Shown in pieces: positions 26,025 through 34,144 of a DNA stretch of 53,226 nt. The notes under the pieces are model-generated. The model made no database searches, was not told where the DNA came from, and saw nothing but the letters and a program-made list of their open reading frames with translations. Positions within the stretch are counted from its first letter, which is position 1; every line of letters begins with the position of its first letter. The stretch is taken from the IMG/VR virus record IMGVR_UViG_3300003322_000337, positions 1-53,226 of that record; one strand, 5' to 3'. This DNA comes from a virus. Both the position numbers and the translations under genes were made by a program.

Positions 26025-26592
26025 GGGCGTCCAGCAGTTCGGCCAGCGCCTTGTCTGAGAGCTTGGTCGCGTCGATGGCAGGCGCCTCGGGCTCTTCCTC
26101 GTTGAGCCGCTGCACCGTGTCCTTGTTGGCGGCGATGAGGTTCAGCGCGGGCGCAAGCGACTCGTTGGCCAGCTTGGTCAGCACGCCGACGCTCTTCAAC
26201 ACTTCGATGCTCTCCAGCGGGTTAGCGTCATCGACCTTGGACACCTCTGAGTTTGCCAGGGCATGCAGCCGGTGCCCCGTGCGGGCGCCTAGCTCGGCCG
26301 CGCTTGCGACGCTGGCCGAAATGCTGCGCAGCTTCTCAGCGAGCGACACAGCGATGGCACGCTGCGACGGCGGCAGGGCCGTGAGCGCAATGTTCGCCTC
26401 GGCCAGTTTTTCGGCCACGGTGCGCACTTGCGTACTTTGCGCACTTACTTTTTGGTGCGCACCAAACCGCTTGCGGATCGCACCCTCGCTCACGTCGAAC
26501 TCGCGGCCCAGCGCACGAGCCGTCTCACCGCTCAGCAGCCGGCGCTCGACTTCGCCCCACTGGGCATCGGTCAGCTTGGATGGCCGGCCCAC
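26008..26592 (-). CDS. terS: Terminase small subunit
   Basis: 194 residues, GTG start directly after the upstream TAA. The N-terminal helix-turn-helix (TDAQWGEVERRLLSGETARALGREFDVSEGAIRKRF) would bind the packaging site. The middle is helical for oligomerisation. It overlaps and precedes the large subunit gene. Confidence 0.82.
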   Translation of the reverse strand: MGRPSKLTDAQWGEVERRLLSGETARALGREFDVSEGAIRKRFGAHQKVSAQSTQVRTVAEKLAEANIALTALPPSQRAIAVSLAEKLRSISASVASAAELGARTGHRLHALANSEVSKVDDANPLESIEVLKSVGVLTKLANESLAPALNLIAANKDTVQRLNEEEPEAPAIDATKLSDKALAELLDARAPSF

Positions 26593-27120
26593 TTACGCAG
26601 CCTCCCGCTTCAGCCGGAACGTCTGCTTCGGCGGCTTGGGCAGCTTCTGCTTGGCGCGGCGGATGCGTTCCTTCTCTGCCCACTCCTCGGTTTCCTGAAC
26701 GCGCATGGGCGTGTAGCGGGTGACGCCGGCCTCACGGACGATGCGGGCGTGACGGGCCGGGAAGGTCTCCGGGCTGTCGGGCTTGCTGCGGTGGCGGCCC
26801 TTCAGGGTGAATTCCGAAATGACGCTCTCCGCGGAGCAGCGCAGGCCCAGGTCGAAGATGCTCGCGGCGGCGAAGGTTTCCACCGGCGCGCAGTCGCGCG
26901 CGCTGACGACGATATGGCTCGGGTAGTCGCCATCCTCCGGGATGTCGTCAGGGTCCACCCACACCGGCGCGCGCGGCTGCAGGTCGATGACGATCTGCAC
27001 GGGCGCCGCGACCGCGAGCGGCGCCGAGCGCAGGCGACGGCGCGGTGTGTAGGCGGCAATGAACCCGGCGAACAGCCCAAGCTGTGCCGCCAGTTCCTCC
27101 GCCGTCAGGTCGCGCCGCAT
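26593..27120 (-). CDS. Hypothetical protein upstream of terminase
   Basis: 175 residues. An N-terminal helical part, a P/V-rich middle (DLQPRAPVWVDPDDIPEDGDYPSH broken by acidic turns) and a strongly basic C-terminus (KERIRRAKQKLPKPPKQTF). The basic end suggests nucleic acid contact. The gene directly precedes terS, so a packaging or late regulatory role is possible, but no family is recognised. Confidence 0.6.
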   Translation of the reverse strand: MRRDLTAEELAAQLGLFAGFIAAYTPRRRLRSAPLAVAAPVQIVIDLQPRAPVWVDPDDIPEDGDYPSHIVVSARDCAPVETFAAASIFDLGLRCSAESVISEFTLKGRHRSKPDSPETFPARHARIVREAGVTRYTPMRVQETEEWAEKERIRRAKQKLPKPPKQTFRLKREAA

Positions 27121-27142
27121 GTTCTCGCCCTATCGAACCGCA

Positions 27143-27163
27143 TCGCTAGGAGATGCTAGGGAG
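27143..27163 (-). promoter_or_regulatory. CTNCCTAGCAT motif, copy 8 plus degenerate copy
   Basis: A full copy at 27153-27163 (CTCCCTAGCAT on the coding strand, containing the TAG stop of the RusA-like gene) is followed at once by a degenerate copy (CTCCTAGCGA). The next start, at 27120, is 22-32 nt away. Confidence 0.45.
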
Positions 27164-27533
27164 ACGCATGCGCGGCCTCTCGCGGCACGAACGCCGCATC
27201 CGCCGTCGGCTCGCCGAACTCGATCTCGACGCACCACTGGCCGCGACGCTGGGCGCAGAGATAGCGGACCATCTCCCGGTCCTTGTCGTCCACGCCAAGC
27301 CACTCGGCGATCTGGTCCCGCACGCCCTTCAGCGCGCCGGGCAGGTTGTCGTCGTCCAGGCCGTTGGACGGCGCGACGCGAGTCAGGCGCACGGTGCACG
27401 GCAGCGCAGGCTTCGGCTTGCCGCGCAGAAGCCAGGCGGTCGCGTGGCGTTCGGCCTTCACCCGCCGGGCCCGGGCGCGGAAGTGCTCGCGGACGTTCAG
27501 GCCGGGCACGGTGCGGATAGGAACGACGATCAT
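27156..27533 (-). CDS. rusA: RusA-like Holliday junction resolvase
   Basis: 125 residues. The signature LDDDNLPGALKGVRDQIAEWLGVDD carries the acidic residues of RusA catalytic sites (three consecutive Asp, then a later Asp and DD). It would resolve branched DNA before packaging. Neighbours NinB and the Ref-like nuclease form a nin-type recombination group, overlapping by 4 bp. Confidence 0.85.
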   Translation of the reverse strand: MIVVPIRTVPGLNVREHFRARARRVKAERHATAWLLRGKPKPALPCTVRLTRVAPSNGLDDDNLPGALKGVRDQIAEWLGVDDKDREMVRYLCAQRRGQWCVEIEFGEPTADAAFVPREAAHASP

Positions 27534-27982
27534 GCCGCCCTTCCCTTCGCCTGCTCAACCAGCTGTTGGGTCAGCTCGAGCAGCTCCATCTCGGTGCCGT
27601 AGGCGGCCTCGAAGCGCGCCTTGAAGGGATGCCGGCTCACCTTGCCGAACTGCTGGCCGTTCTGGTGATGGCCGGGGTCGCACAGGCAGATGGTGAACAT
27701 GTGCCCCAGCCGCTGGCCACCGCGCAGGATGTGATGCACGGCGCCAGGCGTCTCCGGGTGCCCCTCGGTCAGGCAGGCGATGCAGCCCAGCGCGGTGATA
27801 GCGTTCATCCAAGCCGCTTCGGCGACGGTCGGCGCGTGCTTGCCGGGCTTGGCCTTCGGGCCCTTGGGCATCGCGACGACGACTTCGCTGACGGCCGCAG
27901 TGACGCACGCGCGAGTGAGGCGGTACGCCGGCACCGGCGCGCGCTCGGGGCGCTGGCGCTGCTTGAATCCGGAGCGCTTCAC
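27530..27982 (-). CDS. Ref-like (RecA-dependent) HNH-type nuclease
   Basis: 150 residues. The basic N-terminus (MKRSGFKQRQRPER) is followed by GCIAC, AVHHIL and LCDPGHHQNG, the zinc- and metal-binding pattern of phage P1 Ref and related nucleases that cut DNA at RecA-made D-loops. The K-rich disordered N-terminus also fits Ref. Located between RusA and NinB genes. Confidence 0.8.
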   Translation of the reverse strand: MKRSGFKQRQRPERAPVPAYRLTRACVTAAVSEVVVAMPKGPKAKPGKHAPTVAEAAWMNAITALGCIACLTEGHPETPGAVHHILRGGQRLGHMFTICLCDPGHHQNGQQFGKVSRHPFKARFEAAYGTEMELLELTQQLVEQAKGRAA

Positions 27983-28491
27983 GCCGGCACCGCCTCTCTC
28001 TGCTGAGCCGCAACGAACTCCTCTGGCACGTCGCGGCCCAGCGATGTCCTGGACCAGCGCACGCCGCGCAGGTCGCCGGTCGCATGCACGAAGCTGATGA
28101 AGCCGCTGGCCAGGTTCTTGGTGAAGCGCTTGGACTCGATGTTGACCAGCAGCATCCCTTCGCCGTCGAGCTCGGGAACGAGGCGCGGCTTGCGACTCAC
28201 CCAGTCGTCGCGGAACTGCGGGTCATCGCGCGTCGCCTCATAGAAAGCCTGGATCAGCGCACGCTTCCACGCCTCTTCGTCGTGCTTGGCGCCGCCCAGC
28301 AGGCAGTCGCGCGCCAGGTCGTGGAAGCACGAGTGATAGAGCCGCTCTTGCTCTCGGCTCTTGGCGAGGAAGATCTCGACGCCAAGCTCGTGCCCGAGCT
28401 TGAGCATTGCCTTGCACCAGCGCCAAGCCTCCACCCACTGCGCGTGGCCGCCAATCGCCGTCTCCATAACGAAGCTGCGGCGCTCGGTCAT
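27979..28491 (-). CDS. ninB: NinB/Orf-type recombination mediator
   Basis: 170 residues, with KSREQERLYHSCFHDLARDC, the conserved NinB stretch (RxxxQNrxyHxlixdIA in other phages), and later IESKRFTKNLASGFISFVHATG. NinB/Orf helps load recombinase onto SSB-coated DNA. It overlaps both neighbours by 4 bp. Confidence 0.8.
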   Translation of the reverse strand: MTERRSFVMETAIGGHAQWVEAWRWCKAMLKLGHELGVEIFLAKSREQERLYHSCFHDLARDCLLGGAKHDEEAWKRALIQAFYEATRDDPQFRDDWVSRKPRLVPELDGEGMLLVNIESKRFTKNLASGFISFVHATGDLRGVRWSRTSLGRDVPEEFVAAQQREAVPA

Positions 28492-28970
28492 ACCGCTTCC
28501 AGCACGCGCACGCCGGGCGCCGGCTTGCCGCGAAGCACGGCGCGAACCTTCCGCCGGACCCGGTCCTCGGCTGCAGTGAGCTGCCGGACAGTGACCTCGG
28601 CCAGCGCCTCAGCCCACACGCCGGCCAGGTCGCGCAACGTGCTGCACTCGATGGGCCGCAACACGTTGGAGCCGGTCTCCTTGTGGCGGTCCATCACGTC
28701 GACGAGGTTCTGCTTCTGGCCGTCGACGAACTCGCGCGCATGGCGGAACAGACCTTCAGCAGCCAGCGCTTCGATCATGTTCACCGTGTCGAAGACGTCG
28801 GCCCAAGCGTCCATGCCGCCGCGGCTGGCGCAGAGGTCTTCCACCGAGCAGCGCACGCGAGCCGCCTTGGCCAGCTGCTCGGACGCGGTGAGCTTCGATG
28901 CGCCGTGCATCGCCAGGAGCACCGAATTCAAGTGCACCGGCTTGGGCCGGTAGGCTTTGCGCTTGCTCAT
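28488..28970 (-). CDS. Hypothetical protein in nin-like group
   Basis: 160 residues from the ATG at 28970, preceded by GGGAGG. A basic start (MSKRKAYRPKPVHLN) and then helices (EDLCASRGGMDAWADVFDTVNMIEAL broken by loops), ending basic. Comparable proteins occur beside replication genes in Burkholderiales phages from memory. Function unknown. Confidence 0.65.
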   Translation of the reverse strand: MSKRKAYRPKPVHLNSVLLAMHGASKLTASEQLAKAARVRCSVEDLCASRGGMDAWADVFDTVNMIEALAAEGLFRHAREFVDGQKQNLVDVMDRHKETGSNVLRPIECSTLRDLAGVWAEALAEVTVRQLTAAEDRVRRKVRAVLRGKPAPGVRVLEAV

Positions 28971-29614
28971 GCGGCCCACCTCCCTGCAAGACCGAAAGCG
29001 GCCGACTGCAGACGCACAGCGGTGGCTGAGGCCTGGCGCTTCTGCCAGTACCTGGCGTTGATGACCTTCCGCGAAGTGCGCGGCGGCTTTGGCGCGTCTG
29101 GTCGACGGCCATAGGCGTAGGCCGCGCGGAGCGAGTTCGGCTCACGCTCCCACGCGGCGATGTGCACCAGCTTCGCGGCATGCAGCACTCGCAGCATGGC
29201 GCGGATCGGCGCGATGCCGTAGGCGGCAGCCTCTGCCAGATCGGCCGCGTTGTATCGGTCAGACTCCAGAGCTCGCAGCACGTACTCGAATGCCACCAGC
29301 GCAGGCGAGCAGCGACCAGCGCGCATCGGTGGTCCATCCCGCTTCGAGAGCCGGCCTTTCGGCGTTCGCGCTGGCGGCGGCACATCGACGCCCAGCCCGA
29401 CTGCGTACACGGGCACTGGCGTCCTGCCGGGGTCCTGTTCCCAACCGACGATCCGCAACCGCCTGAGCTTGTGCAGCCCGATGATGAATGCATAGGCTCC
29501 GGTCCTGCTCAGTCCGTTGCGTTCCCTGAACGCGGTGGCCGTGGCCGGAGCTGCGACGAGGTCGACGTACAGCCGGGCATAGCCAGCCAGGCCAGATGCG
29601 TTGCCGCGGCTCAT
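28967..29614 (-). CDS. Putative DNA-binding phage protein
   Basis: 215 residues from the ATG at 29614, preceded by GGGAGAGG. Two winged-helix-like stretches are visible: FRERNGLSRTGAYAFIIGLHKLRRLRI near residue 30 and YNAADLAEAAAYGIAPIRAMLRVLHAAKLV near residue 120. Basic overall. Part of the replication/nin block; may be a replication or regulatory factor. No family recognised. Confidence 0.6.
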   Translation of the reverse strand: MSRGNASGLAGYARLYVDLVAAPATATAFRERNGLSRTGAYAFIIGLHKLRRLRIVGWEQDPGRTPVPVYAVGLGVDVPPPARTPKGRLSKRDGPPMRAGRCSPALVAFEYVLRALESDRYNAADLAEAAAYGIAPIRAMLRVLHAAKLVHIAAWEREPNSLRAAYAYGRRPDAPKPPRTSRKVINARYWQKRQASATAVRLQSAAFGLAGRWAA

Positions 29615-30252
29615 GCTGCCTCTCCCTGCATGGCTGGAGGCAGCGCCGCGACAACCTGGGCCGCCAGCCGGCGCGGCGCGGCGCCACCCTGCAGCACCAG
29701 CAGCGCCGCCGCCTTGTCGCCGACAAGCCGTGGCTCGGGCGGCAGCAGCCCGCGCTTCGCCCAGTCGTCCGCGCCGCTTCCGGCGCCGGTCAGGCGGGCC
29801 GGGTATTCCGCCGGCACGCCGCGCGCCGCGTAGGCCCGGTAGGACTCGCAGAAACGGTGCTGCAGGTAGCTCTGCTCCTCGTACGGCGTGCGGCAGAACT
29901 TCGGCCAGCCGCCGTGGTCGACGATGCACAGGTGGATGACCGGATCGTCGAAGACGACGTCGGTGTAGGCGCCGACGTCGCTGAGCGCGGCCGAGACCTT
30001 GCCCCAGGCGATGAGCGCGCGGTCGGTCTGCGTGCCCTGCAGGTGCTTGACGAGGTCGGCGACCTTCGGTGGGAATCGGCCCTGCTCCGGGTCCTTGGCA
30101 TGGGCCTCGAAGGCGCGACGCACCTGCTCGAAGTCCACGCCCTTGCAGGCATTCCAGAAAAGATCCTGCGTGAAGCTGGACACGTCCTTTCCGTAGTACG
30201 CCATCACGTCGGATAGCAGTTGCCCGAAGGCGGGTAGGTCACTGGGGCGCAT
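29611..30252 (-). CDS. Putative helicase-loader-like replication protein
   Basis: 213 residues from the ATG at 30252. The N-terminal part (LLSDVMAYYGKDVSSFTQDLFWNACKGVDFEQVRRAF) resembles the DUF6475 proteins found after phage replication initiators. The overlap with the initiator gene (14 bp) suggests they act together, as lambda O and P do. The loader role is inference. Confidence 0.6.
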   Translation of the reverse strand: MRPSDLPAFGQLLSDVMAYYGKDVSSFTQDLFWNACKGVDFEQVRRAFEAHAKDPEQGRFPPKVADLVKHLQGTQTDRALIAWGKVSAALSDVGAYTDVVFDDPVIHLCIVDHGGWPKFCRTPYEEQSYLQHRFCESYRAYAARGVPAEYPARLTGAGSGADDWAKRGLLPPEPRLVGDKAAALLVLQGGAAPRRLAAQVVAALPPAMQGEAA

Positions 30253-31093
30253 CGGCGTCCTCCATCTCGCGTTGCTTGCTCTTGACCCATTCGTCGGCCG
30301 CGGCGCGGTTGCGCAGCTCGAGGGCCTCTTGGCGGTTCGGCGGCGCCGCTCCCGGTGGGCCGGCCGCGCGCTTGCCTGGCCAGTCCCAGGTCGAATCGAA
30401 GCCGCGCCATGACTTGGCCGCGCAGATCTCGACCGCACGGGCCGGCGTGATGCCGGCTTTGTCGGCCTCGTCTTTGAGCAGGTCCCACGCGGTCGGCGTC
30501 AGCGGATGCTTGCCGCGAGCCTTGAGCCAGTCCCGAGCGTGTGCCGGATCAACGCCTTCAGCGACCATTACCTCGACGGTGACGACCATGGAAGGGGCGG
30601 AGGCGCTGCGTTTGCGCGGCGCTTTCTCTGAGCGAAGCGAAGAGTTCTCTTTCTTCTCTTCTCTTCTCTTCTCTAGCTCCGCATCACGTCCGGAATCCGG
30701 CGAATCCTGTCCCTCGTACGTCTGCATGTTGTCCGCATCGGATGCGGACGCGTTGCGCGCATTGGCCTTCCGCTGAGCCTCCATGCAGCGCCGTTTGGCG
30801 GACGCGCCGTTATGCTCTTCGAACTTAACGATGAGCAGCCCTTCCGGGTGATCGGCTATCCAGCCAACATTGGCTAGGGCATCGCCGAAGCCAGCCACAC
30901 CTGTTTTGCGGTCGATCTGGCGACGAGACAGGCCAGGCATCACGCCGTCTTCGGTGTGCTGATCTGCCGTGGCCCAGAGCCAGTACAGCGCGCCGATGAC
31001 GGCGGCCTCGCCAACGTCGCAAGCGTCCGCCAGCGACCCAACCCGGGGGTCGTCCCACAGGTTGCCGCGCATCTTGATCCACTCGCCGGCCAC
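30239..31093 (-). CDS. Replication initiator (lambda O-like)
   Basis: 284 residues, GTG start right after the upstream TGA. The N-terminus has a winged-helix pattern common in phage initiators (EWIKMRGNLWDDPRVGSLAD, LSRRQIDRKTGVAGFGDAL). A low-complexity E/K/R linker (LEKRREEKKENSS) follows at about residues 135-150. The C-terminal helical region holds the W-rich end (SWRGFDSTWDWPG). Origin-like repeats lie within the gene, as in lambda O. Confidence 0.7.
   Translation of the reverse strand: MAGEWIKMRGNLWDDPRVGSLADACDVGEAAVIGALYWLWATADQHTEDGVMPGLSRRQIDRKTGVAGFGDALANVGWIADHPEGLLIVKFEEHNGASAKRRCMEAQRKANARNASASDADNMQTYEGQDSPDSGRDAELEKRREEKKENSSLRSEKAPRKRSASAPSMVVTVEVMVAEGVDPAHARDWLKARGKHPLTPTAWDLLKDEADKAGITPARAVEICAAKSWRGFDSTWDWPGKRAAGPPGAAPPNRQEALELRNRAAADEWVKSKQREMEDADAPQ
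30645..30749. other. Candidate replication origin inside the initiator gene
   Basis: The non-coding strand reads TTCTC repeats (a polypyrimidine run at about 30645-30673), then a direct TCCGG-AA-TCCGG at 30689-30700, then a perfect inverted repeat GTCCGCATC-G-GATGCGGAC (30731-30749). A strand-biased tract next to dyads within the initiator gene is like lambda ori. Inference. Confidence 0.35.
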
Positions 31094-31435
31094 TCAGCAG
31101 CGCTCCCAGATGTGGCCACCGCTGGTGCCGTGGCCATGCCGCCGCGCGCACTCGCCCGCGATGCGGATCAGCCCGCGCCGGCGCAGGGAGGCGTAGACCG
31201 AACCCATGGCCCGGCCGTCCTTCATCGTGATGCCGCAGGCCTTGACGTATTCGGTCAGGTCTTCGGCGGTCGCCGGGCCCGTAGCAAGCCTGGCCAGCAC
31301 CGCGGCCTCCGCGCGGGCGACGAACCTAGGTGACGCGCGCTCAGCAGCGTCGGTGGCGGCTTGGCTGGCCACCTCGCCGACGGCGCGAGCGGTGGCCAGG
31401 TCTGGAGGACGGACGTCGAGTGCAAGTTGTGTCAT
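31094..31435 (-). CDS. Small winged-helix-like phage protein
   Basis: 113 residues from the ATG at 31435, preceded by GAGGA. The C-terminal half (VLARLATGPATAEDLTEYVKACGITMKDGRAMGSVYASLRRRGLIRI split by loops) has a winged-helix layout and ends in GHGTSGGHIWERC. Probably DNA-binding; sits just before the replication initiator. Confidence 0.65.
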   Translation of the reverse strand: MTQLALDVRPPDLATARAVGEVASQAATDAAERASPRFVARAEAAVLARLATGPATAEDLTEYVKACGITMKDGRAMGSVYASLRRRGLIRIAGECARRHGHGTSGGHIWERC

Positions 31436-31650
31436 GCGTGTCCTCGGGTTTCCCATGTGACCCACGGCGATGGGTCAAGTGGGTCGTGTTGGGGCACCGG
31501 CTTCTCGGCCAGCCCCTTCGGCAGCGTCTTGGCCCAGTCGCCAATCTCGAAGCCCTGGGCGGGAGATGGCGCTGGCGCCGGCGCGGAAGGCCTGATCGGG
31601 CCGCCGAGGGAGCCCAGCGGGTCGATTGGGTTGTCGGGGGTGGACTTCAT
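31432..31650 (-). CDS. Small proline-rich hypothetical protein
   Basis: Seventy-two residues, P/G/S-rich (PSAPAPAPSPAQGF), with GGAGG ahead of its ATG and 4-bp overlaps with both neighbours, which supports it as a real gene. Disordered, no family. Confidence 0.6.
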   Translation of the reverse strand: MKSTPDNPIDPLGSLGGPIRPSAPAPAPSPAQGFEIGDWAKTLPKGLAEKPVPQHDPLDPSPWVTWETRGHA

Positions 31651-32537
31651 GCTGCCTCCGCTTCCGTGAACAGGTCTTGTGCTCGGTTGGCCAGCACGCC
31701 GGCCAAGTTGCGGCAGGCCTGCTCGTAGTAGCTGCGCTTGAGCTCGACGCCGACGAAGCGCCGGTCCATCTCCAGCGAAACGAAGCCCTCAGACCCGATG
31801 CCCATGAAAGGGCTCAGCACGATGTCGCTGGGGTTGCTCCAAAGCAGCACGCCGCGGCGGATGACGCTGAGTTGCAACGGGCATATGTGCTTCTCGTCAT
31901 CGTGCTCGCGCGCCGACTGGAACTGCAGCGTGTCGCTCGGGTTGATGTCCATCCACACTGGGCTGGCGATCTGCTGCCACAGGTGGACGGGGAATTCCTC
32001 GGTCGTGTGAGTGACGTGCTCGGCGCACTCGCCCGGCGCGCGCATCGTGATGAGGTAGTCAGGAATGCCCTGGCGGCACATCTCGGAGCGCTCGCGGATG
32101 CTCTTGTGCAGCAGGCCCAGCGCCTTGGTGCGCGTCATGGCCGTCACAGGGTCTTTCCAGATGGTGACCTTGCTGTGGAAGATGAAGCCATGCCGCTGGA
32201 ATGAGCGGATCAGGTCGCCAGGGAAGTCCTTCAAGCCAATGACGCCGTCGCGCTCCTTGCTGCTCGGCAGGTCCATGCAGTGGAACGACACGTTGCGGCC
32301 CGGCTGCATCACGCGGCGCAGCTCGGCGATCAGGAAGTCGAAGTGCTCGAAGAATTCGGCATCGCTACGCACGTTGCCCATGTCGCGCGGGCTGTTGCTG
32401 TAGGTATACAAACTGGCAAAGGGCGGGCTGAAGATCGAGTAGCCGATGCAGTGGTCCGGCAGGCCCTTCAGTGCTTCCACGCAATCACCGTTGATTGCGG
32501 TGTAGCGGTCGGTCACGACTTGATCAATGCAGTTCAT
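31647..32537 (-). CDS. DNA adenine-N6/cytosine-N4 methyltransferase
   Basis: 296 residues. The catalytic motif IV is SPPF (residues 37-40) close to the N-terminus, and the AdoMet-binding motif I (SPFMGIGSEGF) is near the C-terminus, the beta-class order. The start overlaps the helicase gene stop by 4 bp, so the two are translated together. Likely roles: protecting phage DNA from host restriction or marking DNA for replication control. Target sequence cannot be read from the protein. Confidence 0.88.
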   Translation of the reverse strand: MNCIDQVVTDRYTAINGDCVEALKGLPDHCIGYSIFSPPFASLYTYSNSPRDMGNVRSDAEFFEHFDFLIAELRRVMQPGRNVSFHCMDLPSSKERDGVIGLKDFPGDLIRSFQRHGFIFHSKVTIWKDPVTAMTRTKALGLLHKSIRERSEMCRQGIPDYLITMRAPGECAEHVTHTTEEFPVHLWQQIASPVWMDINPSDTLQFQSAREHDDEKHICPLQLSVIRRGVLLWSNPSDIVLSPFMGIGSEGFVSLEMDRRFVGVELKRSYYEQACRNLAGVLANRAQDLFTEAEAA

Positions 32538-33922
32538 GCGGCGGCTTTCAGGAAGGCCGGCACCGCCACACGGCGGCCGGCGTTGTAGTCGTTGGTCTGG
32601 CGTGTCAGGCCCTTCACTTCGGCCATGACCGCCTCGCGGGTCTCATCCGACAAGCTGGCTGCCATCGCCGCGGCGTCGTGCTCCTTGCGGCGCAGGTTCG
32701 CCACGACGGCGCCCTCGGCTTTGCTGGCGAAGATGTGCACGTCGACCGGCCGGGTCTGGCCGAAGCGCCAAGACCGGCGCACGGCTTGGTAATAGGCCTC
32801 GTAGCTGTCCGTCACGCCGACGAACGCCATGCGGGCGACGTGCTGCCAGTTCAGGCCCCAGCCGCAGATGCTGGGCTTGCTGACCAGCACGCGGAAGCGG
32901 CCGGCAGCGAAGTCAAGCAGCCGCTGCTCCTTTACGTCGAGCGAGTCAGCGCCAGCAATCTGGACCGCGCCCGGGATGGCCTTCTCCAGCGCGTCGCCCT
33001 CGGCGTTCAGGTCGCACCAGACGACCCAGGGCTCGGCCGCGTCCGCGTTCACGCGGTCGGCGCAGGCGGTCACCCGGTCCTGCAAACTCAGCTTGCGAGC
33101 CTCGCGGCGCTCGCTCAGCGTCTGCGCCTCCATGGCGAACAGCGCGCCGTTCAGCGGCATCTCGGTGCCGACCGAGTGCTCATGCAGGCGCAGCGGCGGC
33201 AGGTTGTAGGCGCCGTCATCGAAGCCCAGGTCGGACGGCTTGCGGATCATGGCGCCCCAGCTCGACACCCAACGCCAGAAGGCTGTGCGAGCGTGGCCCT
33301 TCAGGCGCCAGGTGGACGTGTCGCCGCCGTCGTGGACGAAGAACTCGGCCAGCATTTCGGCCTCTGTGCAGATGCCGAGAAACTCGGCATGCGTGCCCAG
33401 CTCGGTCCAGTCGTTCGGCGCAGGGGTGGCGGTGGCCGGCAGCTTGAAAGGCGTGTCCCGGTAGGCGTCGGTCAGCGCCTTGAATGCCCGGCTCTCGGCG
33501 TGCTTGATGCAGCTCGACTCGTCCAGCACCACGCCCGCGAAGTCGGCCGGGTTGATGCGGTGCAGACGCTCATAGTTGATGACGTTGATGCCGTCCCGCA
33601 CGTCGCCACCGTCGCGGCAGACGTTGACGGCGATGCCGATGCGCGCGCCCTCGGCGGCGATCTGCTGCGCCACGGCCAGCGGCGTGTGAATCATCACGGG
33701 CCGGCCGGTGTGCTTGCGAACCGCGTCGGCCCACACCAGTTCCATCCGCATCTTGCCGAGGCCGGTGTCAGCAAAGATGGCGGCGCGGCCGCGCTTGAGC
33801 GCCCAGCGCGTCAGCACCCGTTGATGGTCGAACAGCTGGCCGGGCAGATCCACGACGCCAGCGATGCCGGTCGCCTGGACCGTGCTGAGCTTGCGCTCGA
33901 CGAACGCGCTGTAGTCGGTCAC
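32534..33922 (-). CDS. SNF2-type DNA helicase/ATPase
   Basis: 462 residues, GTG start overlapping the upstream stop. Walker A is ADTGLGKM (residues 51-58), the DEXX box is LDES (133-136), motif III is ATATPAPND, and motif VI is RRSWRFGQTRPV. This is the superfamily 2, SNF2-like helicase seen in phage replication blocks, usually beside a methyltransferase as here. It may remodel or unwind DNA at replication. Confidence 0.88.
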   Translation of the reverse strand: MTDYSAFVERKLSTVQATGIAGVVDLPGQLFDHQRVLTRWALKRGRAAIFADTGLGKMRMELVWADAVRKHTGRPVMIHTPLAVAQQIAAEGARIGIAVNVCRDGGDVRDGINVINYERLHRINPADFAGVVLDESSCIKHAESRAFKALTDAYRDTPFKLPATATPAPNDWTELGTHAEFLGICTEAEMLAEFFVHDGGDTSTWRLKGHARTAFWRWVSSWGAMIRKPSDLGFDDGAYNLPPLRLHEHSVGTEMPLNGALFAMEAQTLSERREARKLSLQDRVTACADRVNADAAEPWVVWCDLNAEGDALEKAIPGAVQIAGADSLDVKEQRLLDFAAGRFRVLVSKPSICGWGLNWQHVARMAFVGVTDSYEAYYQAVRRSWRFGQTRPVDVHIFASKAEGAVVANLRRKEHDAAAMAASLSDETREAVMAEVKGLTRQTNDYNAGRRVAVPAFLKAAA

Positions 33923-34077
33923 GCCACTGCCTCAGCCGCCACGATGCCCTCAACCGTCTCGATGGCCTGGCCGGTCTTGGCGGCAACGCGGCGCAACGCC
34001 TCATCGTGCTCGAAGTGCTCGAGCTCTTCGTAGTAGGAGAGCAGCAGGAACTCGCGGTTCATAATCTGTTCAGGCAT
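33919..34077 (-). CDS. Small acidic helical protein
   Basis: Fifty-two residues (MPEQIMNREFLLLSYYEELE, then an acidic/His-rich part), starting at the ATG with GGGGAA upstream and ending in a GTGA overlap with the helicase start. Entirely helical by pattern. Translational coupling with the helicase suggests it is a real gene. Function unknown. Confidence 0.6.
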   Translation of the reverse strand: MPEQIMNREFLLLSYYEELEHFEHDEALRRVAAKTGQAIETVEGIVAAEAVA

Positions 34078-34109
34078 TCGATTCCCCAGAGGTTTTGGTG
34101 CTCAGAAGG

Positions 34110-34134
34110 CCCAGCGCGTTCCCGCGCGCTTGGG
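34110..34134. terminator. Hairpin between CII-like gene and next gene
   Basis: CCCA-GCGCG stem, loop TTCCCG, CGCGC-T-TGGG with one bulged T. No clear T-run on the minus side. Comparable in place to lambda tR1 (between cro/cII and O), so it may modulate leftward transcription. Confidence 0.35.
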
Positions 34135-34144
34135 TCTTCGCTCT

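Noticed and set aside
32495-34033. A 512-codon plus-strand open frame opposite the helicase
   Set aside because: Composition is R/A/G/H-rich shadow coding; the minus-strand helicase has all motifs and linked overlaps.
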